A stretch of 64,000 nucleotides of DNA from Cucumis sativus (GCF_000004075.3 NC_026660.2:3782001-3846000); one strand, 5' to 3'. Counted from the first letter of the stretch, positions 36,545 to 48,800 are shown. The notes: generated by a model not told the origin, from the letters alone. Translations and numbers: made by a program.

Positions 36545-36900
36545 AAATCATTTATAGTTCTAAGATTTATAAGAATAGATCTATTTAGTTCATAAGTTTT
36601 CTTACGTTTTTAGTCCTTGAGCTTTTGAAAATATAGGTTTAAAAGTCTTTTTCTTTTGTTTGGTTTGGTAAAAGGGCATTTTCAAATATAGTAAGTAAAT
36701 TGAAATTATTTCAGAAACTATGTCATACAATAATTTATAAAAAAAGTAAAAGGTTATTTGAAAGACTTTTTAAACCATACATAAAAATTCAAAGATAAAA
36801 AGAGTACATTTTACAAATGACGATTTGGTCTATTCTTATAAACTTAGAAACTAAAAAGATACGATCCAAAACAAAAAGAAAAAATACTTCAAAACCTAAA
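36545..36900. repeat. Foldback (inverted-repeat) element
   Basis: The left arm atttatagttctaagatttat+aagaatagatc (36550-36583) matches the reverse complement of gtctattctta+taaacttagaaactaaaaa (36829-36858) with few mismatches. Next to it, ggtttaaaagtctttttc (36645) pairs with gaaagactttttaaacc (36760). The result is a long imperfect hairpin of about 350 bp without coding, typical of foldback/MITE DNA. Confidence 0.55.
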
Positions 36901-37475
36901 GACTAAAATGTTAATTTTCTTTATTTTAAACCGTAAATCCTAAACCACAACCCATAATTTTCCAAATAATTTCAAAACAACCACGTTTCGATAACAAATT
37001 TCTTTAACCACAATATTTGAATAAAACTTCCACAAAAATACACAATCTTCAAAAACTTAAGTTGAAGGACTAAAAAAGTAGTTTTGTCTATTTTTAAATT
37101 ATAAAAGACTCGATGTACCGTCTTTGCCTATGAAATTAAAAGACATAGAAAGTAATATTTGCGAGGAAAGAATAAAAAACAAGAAGGAAACATTGTTGAC
37201 CCAACTTGAAAGAGCCAAAATGCTTTAGAATAGAATCTTTAGTTAAATTGAAAAAGGTACACAAAAGCATATTGATCATGATAATCTCTTGCCAAACTTG
37301 GTGGTTTGTGTAATATGTAAGAAAACTGATGGAAAAACAATTGAAACAATCTAAAGTGTATACTTTTTTTCCACCTATCACTTAGCTATAGGATATATTC
37401 CAATTTAACAGCAAACACAAAAAGAGCCAAAAGCATTGTGAAAGGAATAAGGGTTTAAAAAGGATGAAAATGTCA

Positions 37476-37487
37476 TATATATATAAA
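37476..37487 (+). promoter_or_regulatory. TATA box of the short HSP20/RTM2-like gene
   Basis: tatatatataaa, about 130 bp before the chosen start codon at 37616. Because transcription would begin roughly 30 bp downstream, the in-frame ATG at 37487 should not be in the mRNA. This supports the start at 37616. Confidence 0.5.
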
Positions 37488-37615
37488 TGCTTCTTCATCT
37501 CTTAGGCTTGCACACATTGCGTGCAAACACCCCAAAGCACTTTCAAACTGATTTTACCATTTTTCCTACTTCCTTCTCCTCAAATTTGCACCTCTCCATA
37601 AAAGAATTTCTTTTG

Positions 37616-38171
37616 ATGTCGAGCCAGATCGTGAATCAAGATTGGAGAAACGTAGTAACTCAACAAAATCAACAGTTTTTTCCATCTATAACATTTGAAG
37701 AATCCGAAGAAAAAAACAAATGGTCATTTTCCATGAAACTTCCAGGTAAAAATAAACTACACATAATTGTCTGTGTTAGATATTATAGTAAATTTACCCT
37801 TAATTAACCACTAGCTTAAGCGCACTTTTAAGTCAATTGTCATATATTAAAGTCTGCTCTGCAACTGATTAAGGGAGAGTGTACGTAGGTTAATTTTGTT
37901 AACTAGGGTAATTTAATATATAGTGCATCATATGTTAAAATTAATTATAGTTTAATGATTTTGGTTAGGTTTTTCAAAGGACCGACTGCGAATCAACTTG
38001 AATACAAGAACAAGAATTATTGTAGTTACAGGACAAAAATCAGATGGCTTGTTCAATATTACTCGTTTGAATGAACGGGTAACAATCAAAGAGGATTGCT
38101 TGTTAGAGGGAGTACAAGCAAAGTTGTCCAATGACACTCTTATTGTCACATTTGAGAAGGAAAAGAAATAA
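37616..38171 (+). CDS. Short HSP20-like (RTM2-like) protein
   Basis: Two exons, 37616-37745 and 37969-38171 (130+203 = 333 nt, 110 residues). The intron is phase 1, inside the Gly codon of KLPG, with donor GGTAAA and acceptor GGTTAG. The protein is one alpha-crystallin-like domain: FEESEEKNKWSFSMKLPG, then FSKDRLRINLNTRTRIIVVTG, ITRLNERVTIKEDCLLEGV and AKLSNDTLIVTFEKEKK. It stops right after the last domain strand, so it has no long charged tail and no membrane anchor. The larger RTM2-like gene at 41856-43604 has its intron at the same codon, phase and domain position, so the two are very likely tandem paralogues. Possible role: a small chaperone or a truncated RTM2-type protein; function is not known. 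The start was chosen at MSSQIV because it gives a normal domain N-terminus and fits the upstream TATA box. Confidence 0.8.
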
Positions 38172-38437
38172 ATTTTTATTTTCATACAAATCATGAATTA
38201 CTCCATATACGAATAAAGATCAACTTCTATGTTCCCAGTAGAGTTGGTCGTGTGTATAGAAACTTATATCCATATTTGTAATTCAAATTATGTATGAATG
38301 TTAGTGTATACATCGTAACCACTCTCCAACATTTACCTACTCATATGGTCGTTGTAGAAGAAATTTCAATGTCTTGTTTATTTGGTGGAATATTTATGTA
38401 TGAATTAAAGTATTAAATTAGAGTAGCTCTTCTTTCA

Positions 38438-38880
38438 CACTACAAGAATTTTGGTCTCCGTCGATGCATAAAAACGTTGACAAATCTTAAGAAAAACGTG
38501 GGTAAAATACTTTTGTGTGGACATACTTCGTGGTAAAAACCCCCTTTGTCTTTTCCTCTGCTCACGTTGTTGGATTTAAGTCGGCAGAAATGTTCACACA
38601 AAAAAACTCGTGGGCACAAAAAGTACGTCGCTAGAAATCACTTTATATCCACGAACATCGTCTCATCGACATAGCTTGCATTTCTACCCACGTTTTTGTG
38701 TTGACAAACGAAACTCCTCCCCATGTTAAATTCGCTCGCGTAAATAAATATATGCCTATGGAAAATACTTTTTTGGATATAGAAATTGCATTTTTTTTTG
38801 TCACGAATGATGGCCGACAGATAGTATTTGTTTCTTTTTTTGCTCATGCACAAAATGTTGATAGAGCTTCCTAACTATAT
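38438..38880. mobile_element. CACTA-like non-autonomous element fragment
   Basis: Begins cactacaagaattttggtc, a good CACTA-type terminus, followed by phrases repeated with variation (acgttgacaaat, acgtgggtaaaa, cacgtttttgtgttgacaaac, cgtcgctagaaatc). The opposite terminus TTCTTGTAGTG was not found, so the right boundary is a guess. Confidence 0.5.
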
Positions 38881-39044
38881 ATCAACATATTTTCAAAGAC
38901 ACACCAAATATGTAGGCAAACACTATTTTAATTTGTTTCACATTAAGATTAATTTTCAAGTGAGAATGAAATTTCTATGATAAAATATATCGAACATCGC
39001 AACAATAAATTTTAAAAAATATATATATTAAACCATTAAAACTT

Positions 39045-39225
39045 GGGTAGTTGCAAATTTAATAATTATATTCAAAATAATTCAAAATAGTTGATATAAG
39101 TCTATCAACGATAGATCATGTTGCAAATATTGATAGACCATACGAAGTGTATCAGCAATACATCAGTGATAGTTTTGCTATATTTGCAATTTTTTTAAAA
39201 TTTTGCTATATCCTTAATTATTATT
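39045..39225. repeat. AT-rich dispersed repeat ('gatagac' family), copy A
   Basis: Pattern: agttgcaaat..ataataatta.attcaaa, then tctatcaacgatagatcat, gttgcaaatattgatagacca, and ttgctatatttgcaattttt. The same order of phrases occurs at 40490-40705, and looser matches occur at 43770-43930, 44850-45300 and 52040-52190. Non-coding. Confidence 0.55.
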
Positions 39226-40489
39226 GCTTAAGTGGTTATCCATTCCAATTTCTCTTAAAACTTTTATCAAAATATACCAAACTACAATTTTTCATGTTTC
39301 ATTTTGACATACCAAAATGAACAAAAAAAAATATATTTAAAATACACAAAAATGGTTAGCCCATAAGTTTGTCTTCACACAAAAAAATAATAATTCCCAA
39401 CATCTTCCTAAAGTACATAAACCTGAACAATAACTAGTGAAGCTAAATTTTAATTACTTATTTCAAATGAATCAAGTATCAAAATTAATAAAGTAAAATA
39501 GACATATTATAAAAAAAAATGTTTAAACTGTCAAAACAAACCTACAAACCCTTAACTATGACTACCAAACTCAAAATCAACTGCAATAACTCTAAAAATT
39601 GTCCAAGTGATACTTTAACTCTCTAACAACTTACAAATTTATAGGTATTAATTTCATATATATTAAAACCAAAATTAATAAAGTAAAATAGAGATATTTA
39701 CTTGTACGTCATATTTTAAATATATTTACTTATATATACTCAATTCACTAGAGAATTAAAATAAATATAGTTTAGAAGTAATTAATATATATAGATATTT
39801 GCTTAGAAACTATATTATTTAAAAACCATCTAAGTTTTGTTTTAATTTATTCTTGAAATTGTAAAAGACTATTATTATTCTTACAATAATCTATTCATAA
39901 ATTCATAATTATAAATGTGTTTGATTTTAGTTTTAGGTGCTGATAATTATGTTTCTACGAACACATGTGGTTAGTTCTTCTAAATTATTAGAATAAATCG
40001 TTTGGTTTATAAGTTTTGGAAAGGTAAATTAGTGTATGAGGTTTTAAAAATAGATTTAAAAGATTATGGAAGAATTTTTTTTTGTTTAATTTTTTAAAAA
40101 TAATTCCATGACATTTAAAGTTAGAAAAAAATTGCTTTATTAAGCCTATGACTTTTAGGAATTATTTTTCTAATTTAAAATATTATTTATTTATTTAAAA
40201 TAAAAGTATAAAGTTGTTTGAGGAGTTTTTTTAAACAAAGTTTTAAAAATTCAACAACTAAAAATATATCATGTTGAAACCACGACCACCACCAAATGGA
40301 TCTATTCTTACAAACTTGATAACTTAAAATGTATGATTTTAAAATTCACTGTATGCATGTATATTTGAAAACTTGACAAATTGCACATACAAACGGTTGA
40401 AGGTTGTTGTGATATTATTTTGTGATTAAAACGCAAGGAAACACCTCATATATAATATTCTTCACATTTTTTTTATTTAATTTAGATAT

Positions 40490-40705
40490 AATTTTGGGTT
40501 AGTTGCAAATATAATAATTAGATTCAAAGTATTAGTAATATTTAAAAAAGATGATAAATGTAACAAATGTTTTTGAAGTTTATCATTAATTAATCATATT
40601 ACAAATATTAATCTATCACTAATAGAAGTCTATCAAAAAAAAGTTATTGCTATATACGCAATTATTTATTTTTAGAATTGTTGACTATTATGCAATTACT
40701 ATACC
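40490..40705. repeat. AT-rich dispersed repeat ('gatagac' family), copy B
   Basis: Shares agttgcaaatataataatta.attcaaa, atcat.ttacaaatatt, tctatcactaatagaagtctatc and ttgctatat..gcaatta with copy A in the same order. Non-coding. Confidence 0.55.
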
Positions 40706-41855
40706 CTTTAATTTGTGATGGGGGATGAATATAGGATAATGGTTAATATTCTTAAACTATTTGATCATGATATATATAAAAACTAAAAAAAAAAAGAGAA
40801 TTAACCTATCCAAAGTATAGGATAATCTAATGAAAACACGTTTCATTTTTTTCCCTAAAAAGTTTATCCTTTTCTAAAAGATTTTCTTCCTATTTTTGAA
40901 CATTTTGAAATTATGCATAACAAAATAATATTTTCAACAAATAATAATTTAAAGAAATATGTCTTTTCTTTACCCTTCACATTACTTTTTATAAACCCTA
41001 ATTTTTTTAATACAAAAAGTTTACCGAATCATTTATTGTATTCTATAAACAAATCTTAAGTTGATTAAATTTTTGACAAAATAAATTAAGCAACAAAATA
41101 GTTTAAGTATATAAAAAGAATAATTAAAAATTTACCTAAATTGTTTATAGAAAAACAACCGAACTTTGCATGATGTAGTTAATAAACTTTCACTTTTGTA
41201 TCAAACAATTTATTCAATTTCGTGTTTATGCAACAATTTTAATTTAGTAGTCTTTATTTTTAAAAAATACAAAATTTAATGAGATTCTTTTTTTCGTTTT
41301 TTATAAATAAACCAACAAATTAATTAGAAAATTTTGTAATTTTAGAAAATGCAAAGTCTACATAAAAAGAATATAAAAATTTGATGATTTGTTTTAACAT
41401 TTCAACTATTTTTATTTAAATTTAAAAGTACAAGAATTGAACTATTATATATCAAAATTCAAATACTAAAATTGTATATAAATTCTCATTTAGATTTAGT
41501 TCCTATCCATGAGAAAAACAAACATCCCTAAATGCAAGTAATTAACTTCGTTGCAACTCCAAACAATAGAGCAAACAATACCAAGAAGATAAAAACAGAA
41601 AAGATTCTCTCCCCTTGAAAGTAAACCGTAACATGAAATTTAAATTATTCCTCATGTAAGAGTAAAGAAAACCATTTAAAGACCCAAATAGTGAAAAAAG
41701 GAATAGACTTGTTCACAAGAAAATTATATATATTTTTTAAAAAAAAAACCCACAATGAAGAGGTGTTATAAAATCAAAATGCATATGTGCTACATCCTCA
41801 TTATTCAACCAAAAATTAAAGCACACATCTCAATAAGAAAAGAAAGAAGAAAACT

Positions 41856-43604
41856 ATGAGTTGGTTTGGGAAAACCTCCTCAAAAGTAGTAGAAAGCAAA
41901 AGTGAGATGGAAAGTCATGGCATAATATTCGAAACTATCAAATTTCATCGGGATCGTAAAGAATACGAGCTTCTCATTCACCTCCCAGGTCAATTATTTC
42001 CATCATTATTACTTTTTGAATTTTTTAAATTAAAATATTGAGCGAGATTGAAACTTGAATCTTGATTGTCTCTAGTTAGTTTATTTCTTTAGTACAAATT
42101 GTGTTGTCCCTTATTTATTGTTACTTTAAACTTAAGATTTTTATTATCTATTACGTTTTTTATTTATAATTCGTTAGAAAGACGTTAAATATATTTTATT
42201 TTCTTACGGGATAATAAATTAGTTATATTTGTTGGGGTAATTGTGTAATTCGACAATTTATATGTAGGTTGCGCAAAGGATTTGATAAAATTAACTTACG
42301 AGAGGTCGTCGGGAGTGCTTAAGCTGCAGGGAAAGCAAAAAATAGATTTCGTTCACCGATTTCCTATTCCGATCGATTGCTTGGCCACCGGAATCTATGG
42401 CCGATTTCGAGGTGAAGTTCTTCACATCATTATGCCCACATCAAGGCAAGAAGGTGATCAACCATCTTTGTGTGATCGTAAATCGACGGAGCAGGTAGGG
42501 GAAGATCGCGAAAATTTACCTGCTAGTGTTCCGGAATCATTGCCGTCCCATCAGAAATCAACAGACGAACTGACGGGAGGAGGAGGAAAAGATCGCGGTA
42601 AATCACCTGCTAGTGTTCTGGAACCATCGTCGTCCGATCAGAAATCAACTGAGAAATTGACGGAAAGAGGAAAAGATCACGACGAATTATCTGCTAGGGT
42701 ATTGTCGTCATTGGCGCAGTCTGATCAGGAAACGGCGGAGAAGTTGAGGCAAAGAGACAATGAACTATTTCCCGAAATCTCCGAGCGGCAACCGTCCGTT
42801 CGAAAACCGAGCACCACAGTAAAGGAACTCACAGAAAATTACCAAAAGAACATCTCCAAAACTTCCTCCGCACCATCAACGCCACGTACGGCTGCTCCAG
42901 CGCCATGGAATCGATCGAGAAAAGAAGAGGGAAAAGATCAAGTGGCATCGTCTGATCAGAAAAATGCGGAACGGGGAGACCTTCAACCGGAAAATTCAGT
43001 CGTGCAGAACGAGAAGAAATTAAGAAAGGGAGATTCTAGATGCGTGCAAATCACCTTGGACGAACAACGGGAAATTAAACCAGAGTTGAGTAAATCCGAC
43101 CACAAAGATGCTAAAAAGGACGGAAACGAAGGTAGCGCTAAAATGGAGAAAATGTTGGATGCTTCAAAGGCTAAAGAAGAAGCTAAAAAGGAAAGAATAG
43201 TAGATGAATCAAAGGCCAAAGAAGAAGCTAAAAAGGAAAGAACAGTAGATGAATCAAAGGCCAAAGAAGAAGCTAAAAAGGAAAGAATAGTAGATGAATC
43301 AAAGGCTAAAGAAGAAGCTAAAAAGGAAAGAATAGTAGATGAATCAAAGGCTAAAGAAGAAGCTAAAAAGGAAAGAATAGTAGATGAATCAAAGGCTAAA
43401 GATGATAAAAGGGAGAAGAAAAAACCTAGTGTTAAGGGGAAGGGAACCTTAGATGTGGTGGTGGCAAGAGTGAAGGAAATGGGGAAGACGGCGTTAGAGG
43501 CTGCAAAGAAAGAAGAAAACCGGGCAATGGTCATTGCTGGGGCTGCTGCTGTTTTGGCCCTTTTCGTAATTGGAGCTTCATTGAGAAAAAAACCCAAAAA
43601 ATAA
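41856..43604 (+). CDS. RTM2-like protein (HSP20-like domain, membrane-anchored)
   Basis: Two exons, 41856-41988 and 42268-43604 (133+1337 = 1470 nt, 489 residues). The phase-1 intron lies in the Gly codon of HLPG. The N-terminal ~100 residues form an alpha-crystallin/HSP20-like domain: FETIKFHRDRKEYELLIHLPG, then CAKDLIKLTYERSSGVLKLQG, RFPIPIDCLATGIYGRF and GEVLHIIMPTS. A long charged, disordered middle follows, including five exact or near-exact 15-residue repeats (SKAKEEAKKERIVDE). The end is a single membrane segment (residues ~465-483, MVIAGAAAVLALFVIGASL) and a basic tail RKKPKK. This is the architecture of Arabidopsis RESTRICTED TEV MOVEMENT 2, a phloem protein that limits long-distance movement of some potyviruses and is not heat-induced. 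Many homologues are called 'inactive RTM2-like', so antiviral activity cannot be assumed. NOL follows 2.3 kb downstream, as in Arabidopsis. Confidence 0.88.
43164..43410 (+). repeat. 45-bp coding tandem repeat in the RTM2-like gene
   Basis: Five units of 45 bp starting at 43164, 43209, 43254, 43299 and 43344, plus a partial sixth, encoding SKAKEEAKKERIVDE. Units differ only at a few bases (ggcc/ggct; ata/aca giving Ile/Thr). This near-identity points to recent expansion. Confidence 0.93.
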
Positions 43605-44200
43605 TTAATATTGTAAAACTACACCTCTTCAAATTTAATTTTAATTTATGTATATATATATAACAAATAAACGAGCATAGGTTATTAATGCTTATAGTAT
43701 CAATGTAGAAGTGTGAGAAATCAACCATAAATTAACAATACTAACTAAATTTATAATTGATGAAAACAGTGTTTTCAAATATAGTAAAATGAACTAAAAT
43801 ATTTACAACATTTCGTAATTTATTGTAAATAAGTCATGATAGACCATAATAAAATATAGTATATATTCACATATATATATAATCTATCACATATAAATAT
43901 TTTTCAAAATTTTATTTACTTAAACTAATTTTATTTGATTGAGGACAAAAAAAACTAAAATTAAATATTTATATATAAAAAAAAATTGTGTAAGCTTGTC
44001 ACACAATTTTTTCATCATGCACATATAGACAAAAAAAAAATAAAAATCAATCCAAATGACACACTTAACACATCTAACACACACTTAATAAAAGGTTTTT
44101 AAGTTAATGACAATTAAGTAAACATGCATAATAGTATATGAGTAAATAAAGTAATGTGATGCTTTTGTAAATAAATCAAAAAAATATATATTAAACACTT

Positions 44201-44300
44201 TTTGGGAGGCGTTTGAGATAATGACTGAAATATTATAGTCATAAGTTATTATCATTGAGTTATAATAGTTTGTGTTATGTGTATATTATTTTCGTTTAAG
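44201..44300 (-). repeat. MITE-like dispersed repeat, copy 3 (partial, reverse)
   Basis: tttgggaggcgtttgagata..attatagtcataagttatt..gagttataatagtttgtgtt matches the reverse complement of the right half of 48858-49155 (caaactattgtaatccaac..ggactacaataacttac..ccaaacaccct). Confidence 0.5.
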
Positions 44301-44849
44301 TTATAATAATGTGTATTTTTCGTTTATATTTTCACAATTAATATATATATATATATTCCAATTCTTTAACAAAAGTTCAAAATCTATAAGTGTGCATTAA
44401 ATGTGTATGGAGTGTATATCAAGTGTGTCAAGTGCCTATTAGAAGGACATCAAATGTGATATTGTAAATGTATTGAAGCGTATACCAATAGTGTATAAAG
44501 TGTATGTATATTTGGATTTTTTTTTTTTTTTTACAAAAGCGATTAGAGCTTCGTTTTTATATTTACTTTTGGCAAAAGCTGAAATGAAAACGTGTTAAAA
44601 TTAAAATAGGAAAATGGTATTTTATCTCATAATTAATTTCATACGATGATTTTATCAACTGGATGTTGCTTAAAGAAACACGTGAATCAAGAAAGTTTTA
44701 TCCGTGAGTTCCTGGGATTTTTTTTTTAAATATAACAATTTAGTAAAATATTTATATTGTACCGAACACTTTAAAAAACTAGCAACAAACCCAAACTCAG
44801 TTATGTATAATTACAACTTTCTTTAAATATAAAAAAAGCCTATATTATT

Positions 44850-45296
44850 TTTCAAATTATAGATCTATCTCTGTCTACATGACATATGCAGTAATATAGA
44901 CTGTAATAGTAATCTATCACTTTCTTATCCTAAACTATCACAATTGTATATCAAATTTTTCTAAAATTCTTATTTTCCATTATATGCTTGCAGATAAATG
45001 AAGTTGAAGATGGAAAATATAAAGACGGTTTGAAAACAATTGAAACCACAAATTTAGAAACACTCATAACTAATTTGTTAGATGAAGGTTGAAACTTTTT
45101 TCAAACTATATATCTACCTCTATTTTTTAAGGATATATAGTAGTCTATCTTTGTCTCGAATGAGCGGTAATATCACTCTATTTCTACCTATCTAAGACAT
45201 ACATAGATAGACCATGCTTTTATCCAAAACTACTATACAAGTTCATCAAAATTCGTACTTTCCATTATATGCCTGCATGCAAAAGAAACTAAAGTT
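44850..45296. repeat. Diverged direct repeat pair
   Basis: Unit 1 (44850-45010) and unit 2 (45100-45296) both begin ttcaaa(t/c)tata.atctac/tctct and end with ttcgta/ttattttccattatatgcttgca followed by an Aaa/Gaag-rich tail. Spacing is about 250 bp. Non-coding. Confidence 0.5.
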
Positions 45297-45812
45297 TAAA
45301 ACCGATGAAAAAGCTAAAACAGAAGAAGAAAAAGAAGAATAATAGAAACATGAATATAATTTTACATTGCCTGTTTGAGATAGGAAGCCATAGAATTCTA
45401 TCATTGTCTATCTTGGATAGACAAAGTAGATTGATAAAATTCAATTACAATAAGAACACTTTGACAAACTCTTAAATTTACTTCCAGATGAAATTATTTA
45501 CTTTCTAGGTCTTCCAGCTTAACGTTTAATAATAAGAGGTAATGTTTTCGTAACATTATCTTCAATTCTCCGATTCAAATGAACTTCGCTCACTCGCTAT
45601 ATGTTGTTGCCGATGTTTTTCTATGATAAATTCCGCTAAATGAGAATAAATAATATTTAAATCAAAGGAGGAGAAGATGAATGGGGAGTTTTTTTTTCTT
45701 TCAAGAAAAGGAGAAATTGAAGGTATTTCTGTAATTAATAAAATGTAACGATGGGCAGTGAGATTTTTTTTTTTTATTTGCTATACAAAATGTAAATAGT
45801 TTTACATTTTGT

Positions 45813-45830
45813 TATATATATATATATAAA
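45813..45830 (+). promoter_or_regulatory. Possible TATA region of NOL
   Basis: tatatatatatatataaa, 43 bp before the NOL start codon. This would leave a leader of only about 10-15 nt, so the real start of transcription may lie further upstream. Confidence 0.3.
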
Positions 45831-45872
45831 TTACCTAAATTAATCTATCTGGAAATTTTCTACCGCGCGAAA

Positions 45873-48800
45873 ATGGCTTCTTCAACTTCTTCTTCTTCCT
45901 CCCTCCTCTTCACGTCTCCGTTCATCGCCCACAACCATGGCTTCTTCATCTCTCCTCCTTCTCAAAGTCGCTTATCACTCCACAAATTCAGGAGTTTCAG
46001 TCTTTCCATACCTCCTTCGAGAAAGATTTCCAACATTCCGACGAACAGCGTCGTGAATTCCAATTCCGTATCCACAAAGCCCGAAGAATTTCAGCAGAAG
46101 GAGCCTATGGTTCCTCCTTACAACGTTTTGATCACTGGTTCCACTAAAGGTGTGCTGGTCTTTCTTTCGTCTATTTTTCGTTCGCTGGCTTCTCATGTCG
46201 TTTTTGCTAGCAAGAAATGCGGAACTGCTGTTGTCTTTTTAGCTCTATTTTCAGCTGTTTGATGAAAAATTTGATGGCGGAATGTGTGTTTGTATGTGTT
46301 ATGGACTTGAATTTTGTAGGAATCGAGTTTGAGAAACTTTCTAGTTGTCGTTTTTAAGAATTGGAAGATGTGTTTTAGAAATGATTTCAGCTGTATAGTT
46401 GGAATTTAGATAAGTGAGGTTTAATGTTTAGTTGAGATTTGCGAGCTTATTTCACATGATTGAAGTTAAACTTAATGTTTGGAAAGATGTTTAAAAACAT
46501 CATTTGTTAGGAACGGGATTGGCAAGAAGATGATTGAAGTTTGAGCTCTTAAAATGGAGTGTTAAAGTATATTTTGAATTTTTATGTTATACATAATCCA
46601 AATAAATTAAGCCCTTGTTCATATGATTTTATAACTATATTGCTTTGGACCAAAGTCAATTCTGCGGAAAATGTTTGTTATATTTTAACATAATAACCTC
46701 AATTCTCTTGTCCGTGTAATAGTTATATTCTAATCTACTTACATTTCCTTGGAACTTTATGGAGTTATTTTTATTTTTTATAATGAGAGCTTACAAAGAA
46801 TTTGCTGGTTCTATCTTCTTTTACACTTCAGCGCCTTTGACTTTCGTATTGGCATTCTCATAGAGGTTTCTACTAATATTTGCAAATTATCCAGGAATAG
46901 GATATGCATTGGCCAGACAGTTTCTGAAAGAAGGTGACAATGTTGTTATCTGCTCAAGATCAGGTAACGTTTGCACTATAATCACCATGCACACTCGCAA
47001 GTCGCACAGGATTCTGAATGTCTGTACAGGATTGTAGAACATTTCAGAATGATTGTAGGATACTATGTAAAATGGGCTTGGTTTTCCTTTAAATTTTAAT
47101 TTCAAAGATGTGGCTTCTTATGTAGTTATGTGTTTGTAGTTATTTTTATTTTTTATACATGCCTGGTGCTGCACATTTATTAGTTTTTGTGTTAAGTGAT
47201 TAGGTATGGATTTTAGTAATTCGCTAGATCTTGCACCTTTTTAGTTTTTGTGTTGATTCCTCTTTTCTCTTTTTCGCTGGTGTAGGATTATTAAGATGCT
47301 TGGAATATTGTAAATCTGTGTTTATTTCCATTTTGAATTATGGTCGGTGCCGGCATCCTTAGTAGGGTGTGCCTTGCACTAGTTAAAGCAGTTCTATGCA
47401 CTAAAGTTAAGATCTGGAAGCAGTTTAAGATTCGTCTATTAATGAAATGCACGATTTCACATTAGCTCAACGAACCTTTTAACAGCTGAGAGGGTTGAAT
47501 CTTCTGTTCAAAGCTTGAGAGAAGAATTTGGGGAGCAGCGTGTGTGGGTACCTCCTGCTAGACTTTTGCATTTTAATTTTCTCTGCAGAAGTTTAGTTAC
47601 CATTTCTCAATCATTTCACTGTCTTCCATGTACTATTTGCAATTGGAGGAGTTGCTGATACTTCAAGCTCATTGTCTTAAATCCTTTTCAGGGTACTAAA
47701 TGTGATGTGCGAGAAGGGGAGGATGTAAAGAATTTAGTCGCATTTTTGCAGAAAAATCTTAAATATGTTGACATTTGGGTATCTACTTCAAATTCTTTTT
47801 TCTCTTCCCCTTCTACATAAAGAATGATAAGTATATCTTAACTTGTATTTTCTAGTGACTAGAATACATGTTTATTTGGTATCGTAGATTCTAAACAATA
47901 ATTTTACTCTGAAAAGAAAAAAAAACATAATTAATATTGAATATATTAGATAGGTGGCCTAAAGCTAAGACAGTTCTTAGATATTCTTGGTCAAATTATA
48001 CATTTTCATAATTTATAATTACAATATAGCGTTGTCTGCATATCAAAGGAAACTGGACTTGAGATCTAGAAGCATTTCATTGTCTACTATTTAAGCTATC
48101 GATCAATTTTGAAGGCCACGAGAGGATATTACAAGTCTGTTGTTTTATGCCCTATTATTAGTTTGGTGGAATTTTGTTTGCTTTTATTGCTATTTTAACT
48201 TATTGCAAGAACAATGCAGATCAATAATGCAGGATCAAATGCTTATAGCTTTAAGCCTTTGGTTGAGGCTTCAGATGAAGATCTTATGTGAGCTTCCTCC
48301 TTTTGATCTCCAAACCTCAATGACATGAAATAGAAATCCTTTTAGTTTATTCTTTAGACACTCTCTAATGCAGTGAAGTTGTCACTACAAATGCTCTTGG
48401 TTTGATGATATGTTGCCGAGAGGTATATACTGCTTCAATCACGAACTCTATTGTATTTTTGACATGTAACTCATGCATAATTTCTAACTTCTTGTTTAGG
48501 CAATAAAGATGATGTTAAACCAACCTCGCGGGGGTCATATTTTCAACATTGATGGGGCTGGTTCTGATGGACGACCCACCCCTAGGTGCCATTCTTTTTA
48601 TCACTTGCATTCTTTCTCTATTGTCTGAGCTCGATATGATGTTCTTTATCTTATGTGCTTTTTTTTCAAGAAAAATCTAGATGACATGAGAAAAGCACAA
48701 GAAATCTGTGATGTATTTGAATATCATGCAGTGTGCTCAATCTTATATGATGTAACTGCTTTAGAATTGTAGCAGTGCAATGGCATATGCCAATTGCACA

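Larger units (their letters stand above)
38172..41855. other. Spacer between the two RTM2-like genes, repeat-rich
   Basis: No gene. It contains a CACTA-like start at 38438, AT-rich dispersed-repeat copies at 39045-39225 and 40490-40705, and a possible foldback at 39980-40345. No third RTM2-like copy was recognised. Confidence 0.5.
43605..45812. other. Intergenic between RTM2-like and NOL, repeat-rich
   Basis: Contains a 'gatagac'-type AT-rich repeat at about 43770-43930, a partial opposite-strand MITE copy at 44201-44300, and a diverged direct repeat (44850-45010 and 45100-45296). No gene. Confidence 0.5.

Noticed and set aside
37487-37615. In-frame upstream ATG extending the short HSP20-like protein by 43 residues
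   Set aside because: It overlaps the likely TATA box and gives a segment without domain similarity.
42983-43597. 204-codon minus-strand frame with LSFLASSLAFDSST repeats
   Set aside because: Antisense shadow of the 45-bp repeat and tail of the RTM2-like gene.
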